The notes beneath the pieces were generated by a model. That model was not told where the DNA came from, ran no database searches, and worked only from the letters and a program-made list of their open reading frames with translations. Positions 39,701 to 52,381 of a stretch of 64,000 nt of DNA are shown here, piece after piece. Location: positions 17,684,281 through 17,748,280 of the forward strand of contig NC_059373.1 in NCBI RefSeq assembly GCF_019703515.2, in the 5' to 3' direction. This DNA is from Myxocyprinus asiaticus (Eukaryota; Chordata; Actinopteri; Cypriniformes; Catostomidae). A program made the position numbers and the translations under genes. Positions within the stretch are counted from its first letter, which is position 1. Each line of letters starts with the position of its first letter.

Positions 39701-42616
39701 ATTCACTCATGAATTTGAACTCAAATTCACTACATTTAACAATTGTTCGATGTTAAACGTGTAGTTTTCTCAATGGCAGACACTTACATTACTCTTTCCA
39801 TTTCTCCCCGGTGGATCTTTGAGTAGATGCTGTCTTTCATTTTCAGGAGAACAAAGGAAAGGTTTGTGACTCTCCGTTACTCTGTCTGGTAGCAGTGTTA
39901 CTACAAATAACAGAAAATGTTAATTGATGTAACTCAGAGAATTCTATGAACAACAAGTTATACCAGATCTAATTTATTTAATAGGAAATCCACATTTAGG
40001 GAATATTTAAAATGATAGATTCTTAGTCTAAATGACTGTGCTTCAAACAAAGACACTGTCTGTGAATGAGTTTCCTTTCCAAGCTCAAATTACCCTCCAG
40101 TGAACAGTTATGATCTTTTTTTGGATCTCTTCCACATAGATCCTAGAGGGGGAAAAAAAGAGAAAAAGATGCAAAACAACTCATTAAAACTTTGGACATC
40201 CAAAGAAAACATTGGTTTCTATATCAGCTAGTGTGTACGGTAAAGAGACTTACAATATGAAAGAATTAGATTAGAAATTAGATTAAATCAGAAATCATAG
40301 AAAACAGTTTATGCTAGTTCTTTAGAGGGTTATTGCAATTCCTAAAAGTCTCTAAAGTGTACACATATGCACACGCTCAAAATTAACTAATGATTGACAA
40401 CGTGAACTTAACATTGCTTAATCGCATTTGCACAGAAAAACAGTTTCTGAGCTTGAAAACCAGCACCCCATAATGAATTCACCAAGAACCAGAAAAAGAA
40501 TAAATAAATAACTTAATTCTTTGCACTCCTGTGGTCTTAAGCACAATTGTTTCCAGACACATTGTACTGTTGGTTTTTTAGGGAGGAAATTAATTACCCT
40601 CCATGACAAAACAGCTCAACATCGTCTCTAATCCTCCATGCCAAAATTATCTCCCTCTTTCACAGCATATTGGGTGAGGTCACTTAAACACTGCAAGTAT
40701 GCGGGCAACACATCTCACTATCAAATTCTTTGAATGTTCAGCAGTATCTGACAAAAAAGAAGGGATTGGTCTTGTTTTGTCATATTCCATGCTATAGCAG
40801 AGCTTCAACAGTAGACTTAGGTTTATACAGTGTAATTATATGGAATAAAATTATGTTGTGAATCATTTCTGACCATTTTCCGTCAATTTAATCTTTGCAT
40901 CAGTTCTGTCTTTAACATAAGCTTATCCAATTTCTTGCACTCACATAAAGAAATGGCACACTTCATCCCGGATTCAACGAGTTCTATTTAGATACTTTTT
41001 TTTGTTTGTGTTCTGACTGTAATGGAAGGTTTGTTACATTTGAATAAAGGAAAGCAACTGAATTGTTTCAACAAAAATTATAGCTAGATATCAATTTGCA
41101 ATTGAATTACATTATACAGTATTTGAAGAATACTTTATAAACATCTACTGTATATTTTCTGACTTTTGTTGTGACTGACCACCCAAAAGTTCTACATCTA
41201 AAATTGAGAATAGTTTACAATTAAATTCTGTAGTTTATTTTAGCAGTTTTTTTATAAACCTCAAAAGCAATAAGGTACAAAAGGTAATGCTATATTGTGA
41301 ATATGCAGTATGTCCGCTTCACATATATTAAGTGGTCTATATAATGAACACAGCACATATACTGTAGCTGTTACTTTGAAAGTAAAGAGTTAAAGTGACG
41401 TTCCTCACATGATGTAGACATGGTGTTAGTCATGCCAGCTTGATATTGTGCACCAGGTTAAAACCAAATATTAAGGCACAAACTCTCATTAAGTATATTG
41501 TTGGGCATATGAGCTCCATTTTCCAGGTGAAATGTCCACAGAGGGGCGCCAAAAGCGAGTTGTGAAGTGAGTTTTTTTCAGATACAGGCTGTAATATAGT
41601 GGAGAGAAATGCACATTTTATAAACTGTAATCCCCAACCCCCAAACCTAAACATCAGTGGAGTAAAACATTTACTGTTAGAGGGAAAAATGGAACCTCGG
41701 AATCGCACTAGCCACTAATTATGGGAACGTGATTACTTCCTGGTTTTAACTCGTGTTGCACCACAGTGGAAGGTAAACATGCCGGAGCCATTGCAAAAGT
41801 CTCTGATAGGAAATGGCTCTTGTTGGTGAGTCGGCTGCGGCACAATGTGCGTGGCTGATATGGTACCGGAACTCTCGGAAACAACACGCTGACTTCCTGT
41901 GTGATTATGTTGGACAAGCTCCAAAAAGGACAAAAAAGCATCATAAAAGTAATCCATACAACCTGCGCACTATATTCCAAGTCTTCTGTAGCCATTTAAT
42001 AGCTTTTTGTGAGGAACAGAATATTTAGGGCAATATTCACTGAAAATCTACCTTGACAGTCATGGTCACCATTCACTTTCATTGTAGGAAAAAGAGTAGA
42101 TTGGACATTCTATAATAATGTTTGTTTGTTTTTCCCACGAGAGAAAGAAGGTCACACAGGTTTGGACAAACAACATGAGGGTGAGTAAAACTGTTTTGCT
42201 CCACTAGTTCCCATCTTTTCCTAGCAAGGAAATCCAAAAGCAATATCTCTGCATTATGCTGCTAAAAGCAGAACCTGCAGCCTGACAGAATGCTGAAAAA
42301 AAAAGTGCAGAAGAGAAGTATGCTGAGTGATCTGTCTTTTTGCCAATGATTTTTCCCATCATCATGGCCAAGCCTCTGCCACGCTCTGCCTGCTCTAGGG
42401 CCTTTCATGTGGGCTCAGATTACCAGCTCTGAGGGGGTTTCTCCTGCCAAGAGCCGGGTGTCATTCTGCTAGACACCCCCCATCCCAACTCCTGTTCCTC
42501 TTCACCACTCACTCACACTGCTGTCTGTGCCCTCAGAACAGTTCAGAACAGTGCCTGGCTTTGTTTCCTCACACTTCCGGTCACCAAACACCTGGATAGA
42601 ACCCTTATAACATGGT

Positions 42617-42657
<41 letters not shown>

Positions 42658-45600
42658 TGTTTAATCATTACTGAGCCAAGTCGGTTGCAGTATGACCACG
42701 GCTCAAGGTACTAGAATATCTGACACCATATACTAAAACTGTTGAGGCTGGACTAGACTGATTAAATCTTTTGTGGTCTTGGAATAGACTCGAGCACAAT
42801 CCAGCATCACTATGCTTTCAATGTTTAGATGGGCAATCATTTGAGATAAAAATGCATAATTCTCAACATTTTTGTATTTCTCCCCAACCCAAGCATTACT
42901 GTATTAGTATGGACCAATAAGGCCTATAATACATGGAGAAAACGATCTGTTAGCGTTCCCATTTTTCGCAATGGCAGTTACTCGGCTGGCACAAGATCTC
43001 CTGAGCCATAAAAGCAATGTGACTAATTACTCTGGAGCCGCATACAAATTCTGAATGTAACTTGTAATGGACTGATGGCAAACAATACTTAAGACAGACT
43101 TAGTAAGTACTGTAAAAAGTCTCTCTAGAATAGACCACACATCAAACAAATCACTACACATTCTCCAGGCATGTCTAAGCAAACTAATATGTTGATGAAA
43201 GGTGCCTTTTTACTTCTGTCAGATAAATGACAACAATTTAGCATGAGTTTGTTCTTCATAAGAATCGATGGTCAAAAAATAAGGATAAAAGACCAACATA
43301 AGATCAATATAAGTCTAAAATGTTGGCAATTTTTGGTTATCCTTTCTGGTGAAATCAGTTTATCTGTTACTTTACAAATCTGGGTATTTTAAGTCCCTTT
43401 CGCCCTTTATAAAGATCATGGACTTTTTCTTTCAGGGCAAGTTTCTTTTCCAAAGTTTTACTATTAGGCCCTGTCCCAAATGGCACACTTGATGTGGACT
43501 TGCGGTCTCGTGGCCTTCATTTGCACATTCCCGCAAAGTGCATGAGACCATAGGGCGTCCTATTTGACATTTTAGCACCCCAAAGGGTTATCACGAGCAC
43601 CCCCTTTGCACCCTCAATGCGCCCTTCGGCTGAGCCCACATTAGTGCGAGCTCCACAGCGCACTACTACACAACAGTCCCCGCTGCTGATCCTCATGACC
43701 AATCACAGCGGAATGGAGTTACCGAGCTGGAGAAAAAATCATGTCGGCCGAGGCGATGTAAACTGTGGATTAAATATTGATTTTAATCATCGTTTTTCCT
43801 GATTGTCTTTGGCAGATCCCTTGCTTTTCTTGTGTATATATCACATTTTAGTCTGAGTAGTATATAACTGGTTCAAAACTTTGTTTTATTTAGTTTTCCA
43901 GAGATATGTAATTACTCCTATTCAGTTTTTGTTGAATAGTTTTTCTTGGGGAAGTTCATATAAGTAACCAAACGATAAACCTTTACTATTGTTGTTTCAA
44001 AGAGGATTTTAGAATTATTGTGAGTCTCTAAAATAGACAGGAGAGAATACTTTAATGCACACAGCTGTAGCTAGTAAAATTTCTTATATTTATTCATATA
44101 GCAACATTTGGTATACCAGTGACAGTGTACATATAAATATATATACAGTGTATATATACAGTTGAAGACAGAAGTTTACATACACCTTAGCCAAATACAT
44201 TTAAACTAAGTTATTCACAATTCCTTGCATTTTATCATAGAAAAATTCCCTGTTTTAGGTCAGTTAGGATCACAACTTTATTTTAAGAATGTGAAATGTC
44301 AGAATAATAGTAGAGAGAATTATTTATTTCAGCTTTTATTTTTTTCATCACATTCCCAGTGGGTCAGAAATTTACATACACTTTGTTAGTATTTGGTAGC
44401 ATTGTCTTTAAATTGTTTAACTTTGGTCAAACATTTTGTTGCTGGAATTTTGGCCCATTCCTCCAGACAGCTCTGGTGTACCTGGTTTGTAGGCCTCCTT
44501 GCTCGCACACGCTTTTTCAGTTCTGCCCACAAATTTTCTATCGGATTGAAGTCAGGGCTTTGTGATGGCCACTCCAATACCTTGACTTTGTTGTCCTTAA
44601 GCCATTTTGCCACAACTTTGGAGGTATGCTTGAGGTCATTGTCCATTTAGAAGACCCATTTGCAACCAAGCTTTAACTTCCTGGCTGATGTCTTGAGATG
44701 TTGCTTCATTATATCTACATCATTTTCCTTCCTCATGATTCCATCTATTTTGTGAAGTGCACCAGTCCCTCCTGTAGCAAAGCACCCCCACAACATAATG
44801 CTGCCACCCCCATGCTCCACGGTTGGGATGGTGTTCTTCGGCTTGCAAGCCTCACCCTTTTTCCTCCAAACATAACAATGGTCATTATGGCCAAACAGTT
44901 CCATTTTTGTTTCATTAGACCAGAGGACATTTCTCCAAAAACTAAGACCTTTGTCCCCATGTGCACTTGCAAACTGTAGTCTGGCTTTTTTATGGTGTTT
45001 TTGGAGCAGTGGCTTCTTCCTTGCTGTGCAGCCTTTCAGGTTATGCCGATATATGTCTCGTTTTACTGTGGATATAGATATTGTCTACCTGTTTCCTCCA
45101 GCGTCTTCACAAGGTCCTTTGCTGTTGTTCTGTGATTGATTTGCACTTTTCGTACCAAACTACGTTCATCTTTAGGAGACAGAATGAGTCTCCTTCCTGA
45201 GCGGTAGGATGGCTGCGTGGTCCCGTGGTGTTTATACTTGCATACTATTGTTTGTGTAGATGAACGTGGTATCTTCAGGCATTTGGAAATTGCTCCCAAG
45301 GATGAACCAGACTTGTGGAGGTCCACAATTGTTTTTTGAGGTCTTGGCTGATTTCTTTTGATTTTCCCATGATGTCAAGCAAAGAGGCACAGAGTTTGAA
45401 GGTAGGCCTTAAAATACATCCACAGGTACACCTCCTATTCAGTACACCTCCTAACAGAAGCTAATTGGCAAATTGTCTAAAGGCTTGACATCATTTTCTG
45501 GAATTTTCCAAGCTTCTTAAAGGCACAGTTAACTTAGTGTATGTAAACTTCTGACCCACTGGAATTATGATATAGTCAATTAAAAGTGAAAGTCTGTGTA

Positions 45601-48600
45601 AATAATTGTTGGAAAAAATTACTCGTGTTATGCACAAAGTAGATGTCCTAATGGACTTGCCAAAATATATAGTTTGCTAATATTAAATCTGTGGAGTGGT
45701 TAAAAAATGAGTTTTAATGACTTCAACCTAAGTGTATGTAAACTTCTGACTTCAAGTCTGGTTCATCCTTGGGAGCAATTTCCAAATGCCTGAAGGTATC
45801 ACGTTCATCTGTACAAACAATAGCAAGCATGTATAAACACCATGGGACCACGCAGCCATCATACCGCTCAGGAAGGAGACACATTCTGTCTCCCAGAGAT
45901 TAACGTAGTTTGGTGCAAAAAGTGCAAATCAATCCCAAAACAACAGCAAAGGACCTTGTGAAGATGCTGGTGGAAACAGGTAGACAAGTATCTATATCCA
46001 CAGTAAAACAAGCCCTATATCAACATAACCTGAAAGGCTGCTCAGCAAGGAAGAAGCCACTGCTTCAAAACCGCCATAAAAAAGCTAGACTACAGTTTGC
46101 AAGTGCACATGGGGACAAAGATCTTACTTTTTGGAGAAATTAAACAAAAATTGAACTGTTTGGCCATAATGACCATTGTTATGTTTGGAGGAAAAAGGGG
46201 AGGCTTGCAAGCCGAAGAACACCATCCCAACCATGAAGCATAGGGGTGGCAGCATCATGTTGTGGGGGTGCTTTGCTGCAGGAGGCACTGGTGCACTTCA
46301 CAAAATAGATGGCATCATGAGGAAGGAAAATGATGTGGATATATTGAAGCAATATTTCAAGACGTCAGCCAGGAAGTTAAAGCTCGGTCATAAATGGGTC
46401 TTCGAAATGGACAGTGACCACAAGCATACCTCCAAAGTTGTGGCAACATGGCCAAAATTTCAGCAGCTTATTGTGAGAAGCTTGTGGAAGGCTACCCAAA
46501 ACGTTTGACCCAAGGTAAACAATTTAAAGGCAATGCTACCAAACACTAAGAAAGTGTATGTAAACTTCTGACCCACTGGGAATGTGATGAAAGAAAGAAA
46601 AGCTGAAATAAATAATTCTCTCTACTATTATTCTGACATTTCACATTCTTAAAATAGTGATCCTAACTGACCTAAGAATGGGAATGTTTTCTACGATTAA
46701 ATGTCAGGAATTGTGAAAACTGAGTTTAAATGTAGGTGCATGTAAACTTCTGACTTCAACTGTATACACTGGCGGCCAAAAGTTTTGAATAATGTACAGA
46801 TTTTGCTGTTTCGGAAGGAAATTGGTACTTGAATTCACCAAAGTGGCATTCAACTGATCACAAAGTATAGTCAGGACATTACTGATGTAAAAAACAGCAC
46901 CATCACTATTTGGAAAGTAATTTTTGATCAAATCTAAACATGCCCCATTTCCAGCAGCCATCACTCCAACACATTATCCTTGAGTAATCATGCTAAATTG
47001 CTAATTTGTACTAGAAAATCACTTGCCATTATATCAAACACAGTTGAAAGCTATTTGGTTCGTTAAATGAAGCTTAACATTGTCTTTGTGTTTGTTTTTG
47101 GGTTGCCACAGTATGCAATAGACTGGCATGTCTTAAAGTCAATATTAGGTCAAAAATGGCAAAAAATAAACAGCTTTCTCTAAAACCCCGCCAGTCAATC
47201 ATTGTTTTGAGGAATGAAGGCTATACAATGCTTGAAAAAAGATTTCATACAAAGGTGTACACTACAGTCTTCAAAGACAAAGGACAACTGGCTCTAACAA
47301 GGACAGAAAGAGATGTGGAAGGCCCAGATGTACAACTAAACAAGAGGATAAGTACATCAGAGTCTCTAGTTTGAGAAATAGACACCTCACATGTCCTCAG
47401 CTGACAGCTTCATTGAATTCTACCCGCTCAACACCAGTTTCATGTACAACAGTAAAGAGAAGACTCAGGGGTGCAGGCCTTATGGGAAGAATTGCAAAGA
47501 AAAAGCCACTTTTGAAACAGAAAAACAAAAAGAAAAGGTTAGAGTGGGCAAAGAAACACAGACATTGGACAACAGATAATTGGAAAAGAGTGTTATGGAT
47601 TTTGGTTGGTGCCAGATGGCCTGGTTTAAGTATTTCTGTAACTGATGATCTTCTGAGATTTTCACACACAACAGTCTCTAGAATTTACTCAGAATGGTGC
47701 CAAAAACAAAAAAACATCCAGTGAGCGGCAGTTCTGTGGACGGAAATGCCTTGTCAATGAGAGAGGTCAACAGAGAATGGCCAGACTGGTTCGAACTGAC
47801 AAAGTCTACGGTAACTCAGATAACCGCTCTGTACAATTGTGTAAAAAGAATAGCATCTCAGAATGCTATTCTGAGATGCGGGTTGGCTCTGTTTTGGCGG
47901 CACAAGGGGGACCTACACATTATTAGGCAGGTGGTTTTAATGCTGTGGCTGATCGGTGTATGTATATATATCTGGCAGTGTGTGAGACTTATGTTCTCCT
48001 TTCTGTACAACTGACTGTGTTCTAAGCACCTGCCTGTAACCATCCATGTGTCTGAATCATGTTTATTTGTAAGGTTTTGTTGCTGTAATTATATGTGCAC
48101 TTTGTTTTCAGAGGTTCTTGATTAAATTGCCTAATGCTTTGTTGTCAGTGTTGCTTAAAAAATAATAAAGGAATATTCACCCAAAAATGAAAGTTCTCAC
48201 ATCGTTTAATCACCCTCATGCCATCCCTGATGTGTATGATTTTCTTTCTTCTGCTGAACACAAACAAAGATTTTTAGAGGAATATATCAGGTCTGTAGGT
48301 CCATACAATGCAAGTGAATGGGTACCAAAATTTTGAAGCTCCAAAGCAAATAAATGCAACATAAAAGAAATCCATTAGACTCCAGTAGTTAAATCCATAT
48401 ATTCAGAAGTGTTGGTGAGAAACAAATAAATATTTAACACTTTTTTTACTATTAGTCTTCACTTTCATATTCTTCTTTTGTTTTTGGCTATTCACATTCT
48501 TTATGCATATCACCGCCTTCTGGGCAGGGAGGAGAATTTATTGTAAAAAGGTCTAAAATATTGAACAACTTCTCACCCACACCTATCATATCGCTTCCGA

Positions 48601-51600
48601 AGATATAGATTCAACCACTGAAGTCGTATGGATTACTTTTTGCTGACTTTATGTGCTTTTTGGAGTTTCAATATTTTGGTACCCATTCACATCTTGCATT
48701 GTGAGGGCCAACAGAGCTGAAATATTCCTCTAAAAACCTTAATTTGTGTTCTGCAGAAGAAAGAAAGTCATACACATCTGTGATGGCATGATGGTGAGTA
48801 AATGATGAGAGAATTTTAATATTTTAGGTTTTTTAAAGTTTGTTTTAATCATTTGAGTATAACCGTCACCCCATGAACCCTGTTCTATGGATCACTGCCT
48901 TCAGCACACTTTGAAGCGGGGCAGAGAGAGGAAAAAAGGTGAAAGGGCCCTCTGAGCCCTGCAATCTTTCAAGTGTTTTACGAACCAGGCTGCAGAATCC
49001 TGCTATAAAAAAGAACAGTGTTCTAATTAAGCCTGAAAAAAACCATGGAGACAGAAAAGTGACAGATTTCCATTTCACTCTAGCATTTCATCCATCTCAG
49101 AATGATAAAGATGACATTTTTGTGGGGAACTGAAATTAAGGAAATTTGGACTTGGATTTGTTGATGCCAATATCTGAGATACTCGCTTGCATTATGTTTT
49201 CATAAGAAACACTATCATAATACTTAATATAAATAAATAAATTTAAGAGATACTTAAGAGATAATTTTTCATTTAGGGAAGCAAAGAGAGGTGCAAGATG
49301 CTTTCAAAGCAATCCGAATTGTCACTAAAACATGTATTTGTCACAATAGTAAACAACAATAAGTCATGCCAAAGCAAGTGACATTTGAAGCTATCAGATC
49401 TTATGGCTCTGAAAATTTGGATACAATTTCAGCTATTTGTCTAGAACAACGATTCCATCATCTGAGAAAAAGAACTACAAATCAATGACCTTCAGGTTTT
49501 TGTTATTACGTAATAATATTACAGTCTTGAGAATACCACAACCAGTTTATTGCCTAGCAGCTTATTAACTTGAATGTGCTATTTGTGATTTCTGAAGGTC
49601 CACTACTACAGGCAATTGGCCTGTCAAACTATTTCCAGCTTGTATCTTCTTTGCAACCTGGTCTTACATATTCACATTGCAATACCTAAATATTTGCAGA
49701 ATTATTTTATATGTATGTATCACAGCAGCTTCCTGGTGAAATGAACACTAGAGGAGCTACACCAATTACTTTTACTCCCTTTCACACAAATCACGAGTAA
49801 AAGGATACAATTTTACATACAACATTTGCATTACATAAACTACATTTACAAGATAGTTCAAGTGTGATCAAATTGCATGGTAGCTCATCTGATAGAGCAT
49901 TGCACTTGCAATGCAAAGGACAATGGTACAAGTCCTGAAGAGCACACAAGTCAACACACAAGCAGAAAATGTCAGAAGCACCAGGAAATTATGTGGTTGC
50001 TTCAGCAATTGTGTTTTTCATGTCACATTTGCTTTATGGCACTGTTGGTTATGTTTAGGTTTAAAGTTTAGGGTAGGGAGGGCAGTTTCGCTGATTTACA
50101 GTTCATTAGAGCATTAACATTCAAAACCTCATAAGTGTGAGAGAAAATTTGACTTGCATTTAGCACCACACAGTGCACATTTCACCTTGAAACTGCTGCG
50201 TTACGTGTAAGGAATCAGGCCAAAAATTTCACCACAGTCACATAATTTTCTTCTTTGTTCCCTCTAGTAAGTTATGTCCATCATAAAGTATCTCAGATCA
50301 GTCTTTACCTCTATCAAATATTACAAATAAATCCATAACACATAATAGTACAAGTAAGAATCAACTGTGTAATCCGGAGTAATTTTTTAAGAGCTGCTAG
50401 GGTAGTTGATACAACACCAAGGCTAAATGCACTTTCTAGTAAGTTGCTTTGGCCCAAACCACCAACCCTGATCTCTGAATTAGATGTTTAATGCACACAG
50501 CATCACCACAATAATCCAAGGCCTTTTCCCAAACCACTGATCCATATTTTGCAACTTGTTTCCACCAGCCTCCGACTTACAACTCCTCCTACTAACTACA
50601 CCTCCTTTCCCCCTTTCAAACACTCCCCCCCACCCCCATTTTCCCAGCACAGCCTCCCTCTGATTTCAAAACCAATAACAGATGTGTGGTGGGGCTTAGC
50701 TCAAAGACCCTGCTGTTCTGGCTGCTGGCCATATGCATTTCACACAGTGATGAAGGCTCCAGGCCCGCCTGAGAGAATGAGAGCAAAGGAAAAAGAGGGA
50801 AGAGAATGTGTTGACCCAACACCATTTACATACAATGCTGAGAAATACAATGCTGATAGGACCAGTCAGTGCTTGGTTAGTTTGAAAAATTGAGCATCCT
50901 TGAGTAGATTGACTGCCTATAAAGAACTAAATAAAATGTAAAAATTACACAACATGATGTGATAATTCAGCAAAGTTGATTTGTTAACCATTATGAGCCA
51001 CTAAGAAATAAATGTTCATTTCAGCACATATCTAATTAGCTTCTTAGTAGCCTACTTCAAATAGCGCATGACGCCACAATACCAAGCCATACAAAGACAG
51101 ATAAGGCTATATTTGGCATAACAATTACAAAATGTACAAATGAAAGGGTAACATGTATATAACAAGTCATATCTCAAATTATATAATGCTTAACATAACA
51201 GTAGCTTACTTAATGCACCTTCCAATAACAATACAGAATATGATAATACATGCCTATAAATCAAAGTGTCATGACATTTCTATTTACCTAATATTCTGTT
51301 AAGTATTAAGCAATATAATGTCGTAAAGTTTGTTAATGTTTTATTAAAAGTTATGGTAAAGTGCTAACAATGAAAGACAAGACTCGTCGAACAATCAACA
51401 CTAAGGAGCAACCCTATTCATTACCAAGAAAAGTAATACAGTGATAGGTAACAAAACTAAACATTAGGAATGAACTCTAGAATAAAGTTGTCTCTTTACC
51501 TGCTTGTCTCCGTTTCTGTGTACTTCGTCAATACAGTCAACTGCCTCCTTGAAAGCACCTCCTATTACAATGCAAATATTTATTCAAAAACAATTTTTAT

Positions 51601-51777
51601 ACTATATGGCAGAAATAATGAAGTTGTGTAGCCTGTCATCTTACCTTCTGGATTTTCTCTCCGTTTAAATGCTGGAAAAAAAGAGGGGGGAAATCGTATA
51701 AAGAATGCATCATACTGTAGCGTCTGGCATGTCGAAACGCAAACTGTCTTACCATGTTTCGATTGCAACTTTCCCAT
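36728..51777 (-). CDS. nkd2: Naked cuticle homolog 2, complete coding region (10 exons)
   Basis: Inducible Wnt antagonist that binds Dishevelled; the NKD2 type also escorts TGF-alpha vesicles and is N-myristoylated. Minus-strand coding exons: 51777-51753, 51671-51645, 51561-51500, 40142-40094, 39900-39788, 38378-38286, 38192-38063, 37927-37873, 37644-37529 and 37173-36728. Phases close to 371 residues (human NKD2 about 451). It opens MGKLQSKH, the NKD2 form rather than NKD1, with Gly2 for myristoylation. The EF-hand region reads EWMITLYDFDSNGKVTKE followed by NMLSLMHAIYEVVE. The conserved block DENTERRNHYLDLAG is in exon 9. The His-rich tail runs from RHEHHHHHEHHHH to the stop at 36728-36730. 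Exon 8 (short, donor CG/GTGTG at 37873) is the least certain boundary. Confidence 0.93.
38690..39390 (+). repeat. tRNA-related SINE-like repeat, copy 1 (nkd2 intron)
   Basis: The core at 38949-39008 (GGTAGCTCACCTGATAGAG, then GTTCGAGCCC) has the spacing of tRNA A and B boxes. Upstream and downstream arms (TTTCATGGTGAAATTAACAC, TTAGGTTTAGGTTAATG) match those of the copy at 49728-50250, so the repeat unit is longer than the tRNA-like part. Not a functional tRNA: no acceptor stem can be closed. Confidence 0.55.
39480..39682. mobile_element. Tc1-type end fragment, nkd2 intron
   Basis: CCAAATACTTTTGGGGGCCA with CTGG at 39655-39680 is, in inverse, a Tc1-style terminus (CCAGTGGCCCCCAAAAGTAT). A weaker related word, CCAAATACTTTTGTC, stands at 39499. 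Only part of the element remains. Confidence 0.4.
42619..42653. repeat. (GATA)/(GA)n microsatellite
   Basis: A short GATA start passes into an uninterrupted GA run in nkd2 intron 3. Confidence 0.9.
44159..45755 (-). mobile_element. Sleeping-Beauty-like Tc1 element, nearly full length, inactive
   Basis: About 1.6 kb. The left end CAGTTGAAGACAGAAGTTTA is preceded by TA. The right end has AACTTCTGACTTCAA, its last bases lost at the junction with the next copy. Minus-strand transposase from about 45372 to 44386: paired-type DNA-binding region (HKSGSSLGAISKCLKIPRSS, GRRLILSPKDERSLVRK), a one-base deletion near 45080, HGDKGLSFWRNVLWSNETK with the first catalytic position as Asn, GGGSIMLWGCFA, a TAG at 44647-44649 after CKWVF, MDNDLKHTSK, and QSPDFNPIENLWAELKKR. 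Broken by the frameshift and stop. Confidence 0.88.
45756..46762 (+). mobile_element. Sleeping-Beauty-like Tc1 element, 5'-truncated, inverted to its neighbour
   Basis: It begins inside the transposase gene (equivalent of SGSSLG) directly at the end of the previous copy. It continues on the plus strand through KVQINPKTTAKDLVKMLVET, CSARKKPLLQNRHKKARL, GGSIMLWGCFAAGGTGALHK and SDHKHTSKVVATW. A deletion removes the final DDE acid. It closes with the terminal repeat AACTTCTGACTTCAACTG and TA at 46763. Truncated Tc1 ends are unusual for cut-and-paste, so a deletion between two inverted copies is more likely. Confidence 0.82.
46767..48042 (+). mobile_element. Chimeric Tc1 element, copy B
   Basis: It starts CACTGGCGGCCAAAAGTTTT directly after the previous element with only TATA between. 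The plus-strand frame starts at 47156 (MAKNKQLSLKPRQS), is broken, resumes at LTCPQLTASLNSTRSTP and KKPLLKQKNKKKRLEWAKK, and reads WKRVLW straight into the second family at GLSISVTDDLLRFSHTTVSR, exactly as in copy A. The second family's terminal repeat (GGCTGATCGGTG) is at about 47948-47959. Shared sequence runs on to about 48042, where this copy ends without the first family's 3' end. A 12-bp palindrome (47853-47879) interrupts the second-family part. Confidence 0.75.
48167..48838. mobile_element. Long-inverted-repeat MITE (TTCACCC family), nkd2 intron 3
   Basis: Left AAAGGAATATTCACCCAAAA, right GGTGAGTAAATGATGAGAG. Inner mirrored pairs include CATACAATGCAAGTGAATGG and its inverse near 48685. 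Lies directly beyond the chimeric Tc1. Confidence 0.7.
49728..50250 (+). repeat. tRNA-related SINE-like repeat, copy 2
   Basis: The tRNA-like core at 49877-49938 reads ATGGTAGCTCATCTGATAG (A-box-like) and GGTACAAGTCC (B-box-like). Arms match the 38690 copy: CCTGGTGAAATGAACACTAG upstream, TTATGTTTAGGTTTAAAG downstream. Not a functional tRNA gene. Confidence 0.55.
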
Positions 51778-52381
51778 TTTGATTTCTCTTATCGATTTTT
51801 GAAAAGAGTTGTCACTTCAAGAACAACTGTGACATCTGTGCCATAACTGGAGTGGGATTGGGTAGAAATGTTTCAGTTTATGTCTGTCCATATTATTATT
51901 AGAGGATCAGATGAAGTTTAGGAAAATCCTTCTCTTCGCGAGGATCTGCAATGCGCTCATTCTTAATGGAGAACGCGCAACTCAAAAGACGCACCCTCCC
52001 CTCGACGACGTGCGCCTCCTGCAATTTTAGGAAAGGTATTCATTTGCTGGTAAATCTTTTGGATGAGAATTCTTAAAAAAATATTTCTAAATAATATTTG
52101 TTTTCATTTTACACTAAATGAACAACATTTCTTTACAATGAGATTGTAATCTAAGGCGATTCTAAAAAAATAAAAACCTCGTAAACTTGATCAGTTGTGT
52201 TTCTGATTAAACACAACATTAACGTTGAAACCCAAATACAAAATGTTGTCTCGAGAAACGCCAATCCCATCTTTATCTACCATGATTTCAGTGTTAGAAA
52301 TGCTAATTTTTTAGCCGGTTACATTACGTTTCATCTGTCACAACAGCCATTCAATTTAAGCCCCAGTGGTGATGTTACGAC
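51778..52381. other. nkd2 upstream region
   Basis: The nkd2 5' leader and promoter should lie here on the minus strand. A CG-containing patch around 51950-52015 (GAACGCGCAACTC, CGACGACGTGCGCC) is the best promoter candidate. No TATA box at a convincing position, so the start site is left open. Confidence 0.35.

Larger units (their letters stand above)
40143..51499 (-). other. nkd2 intron 3 (11.4 kb), repeat-rich
   Basis: No coding exon was found. From high to low coordinate it holds a tRNA-related repeat (49728-50250), a MITE (48167-48838), the Tc1 stack (44159-48042), a (GA)n tract (42619-42653) and a repeat at 41515-42190. The latter has AGGTGAAATGTCCACAGAGG, inverse to the tail of the 38690 repeat, and a MITE half ending ATGAGGGTGAGTAAAA. 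The region 43480-43760 is unusually GC-rich with CCCTTTGCACCCTC-type words and may be a further repeat. 50550-50870 is C-rich and unremarkable. Confidence 0.45.
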
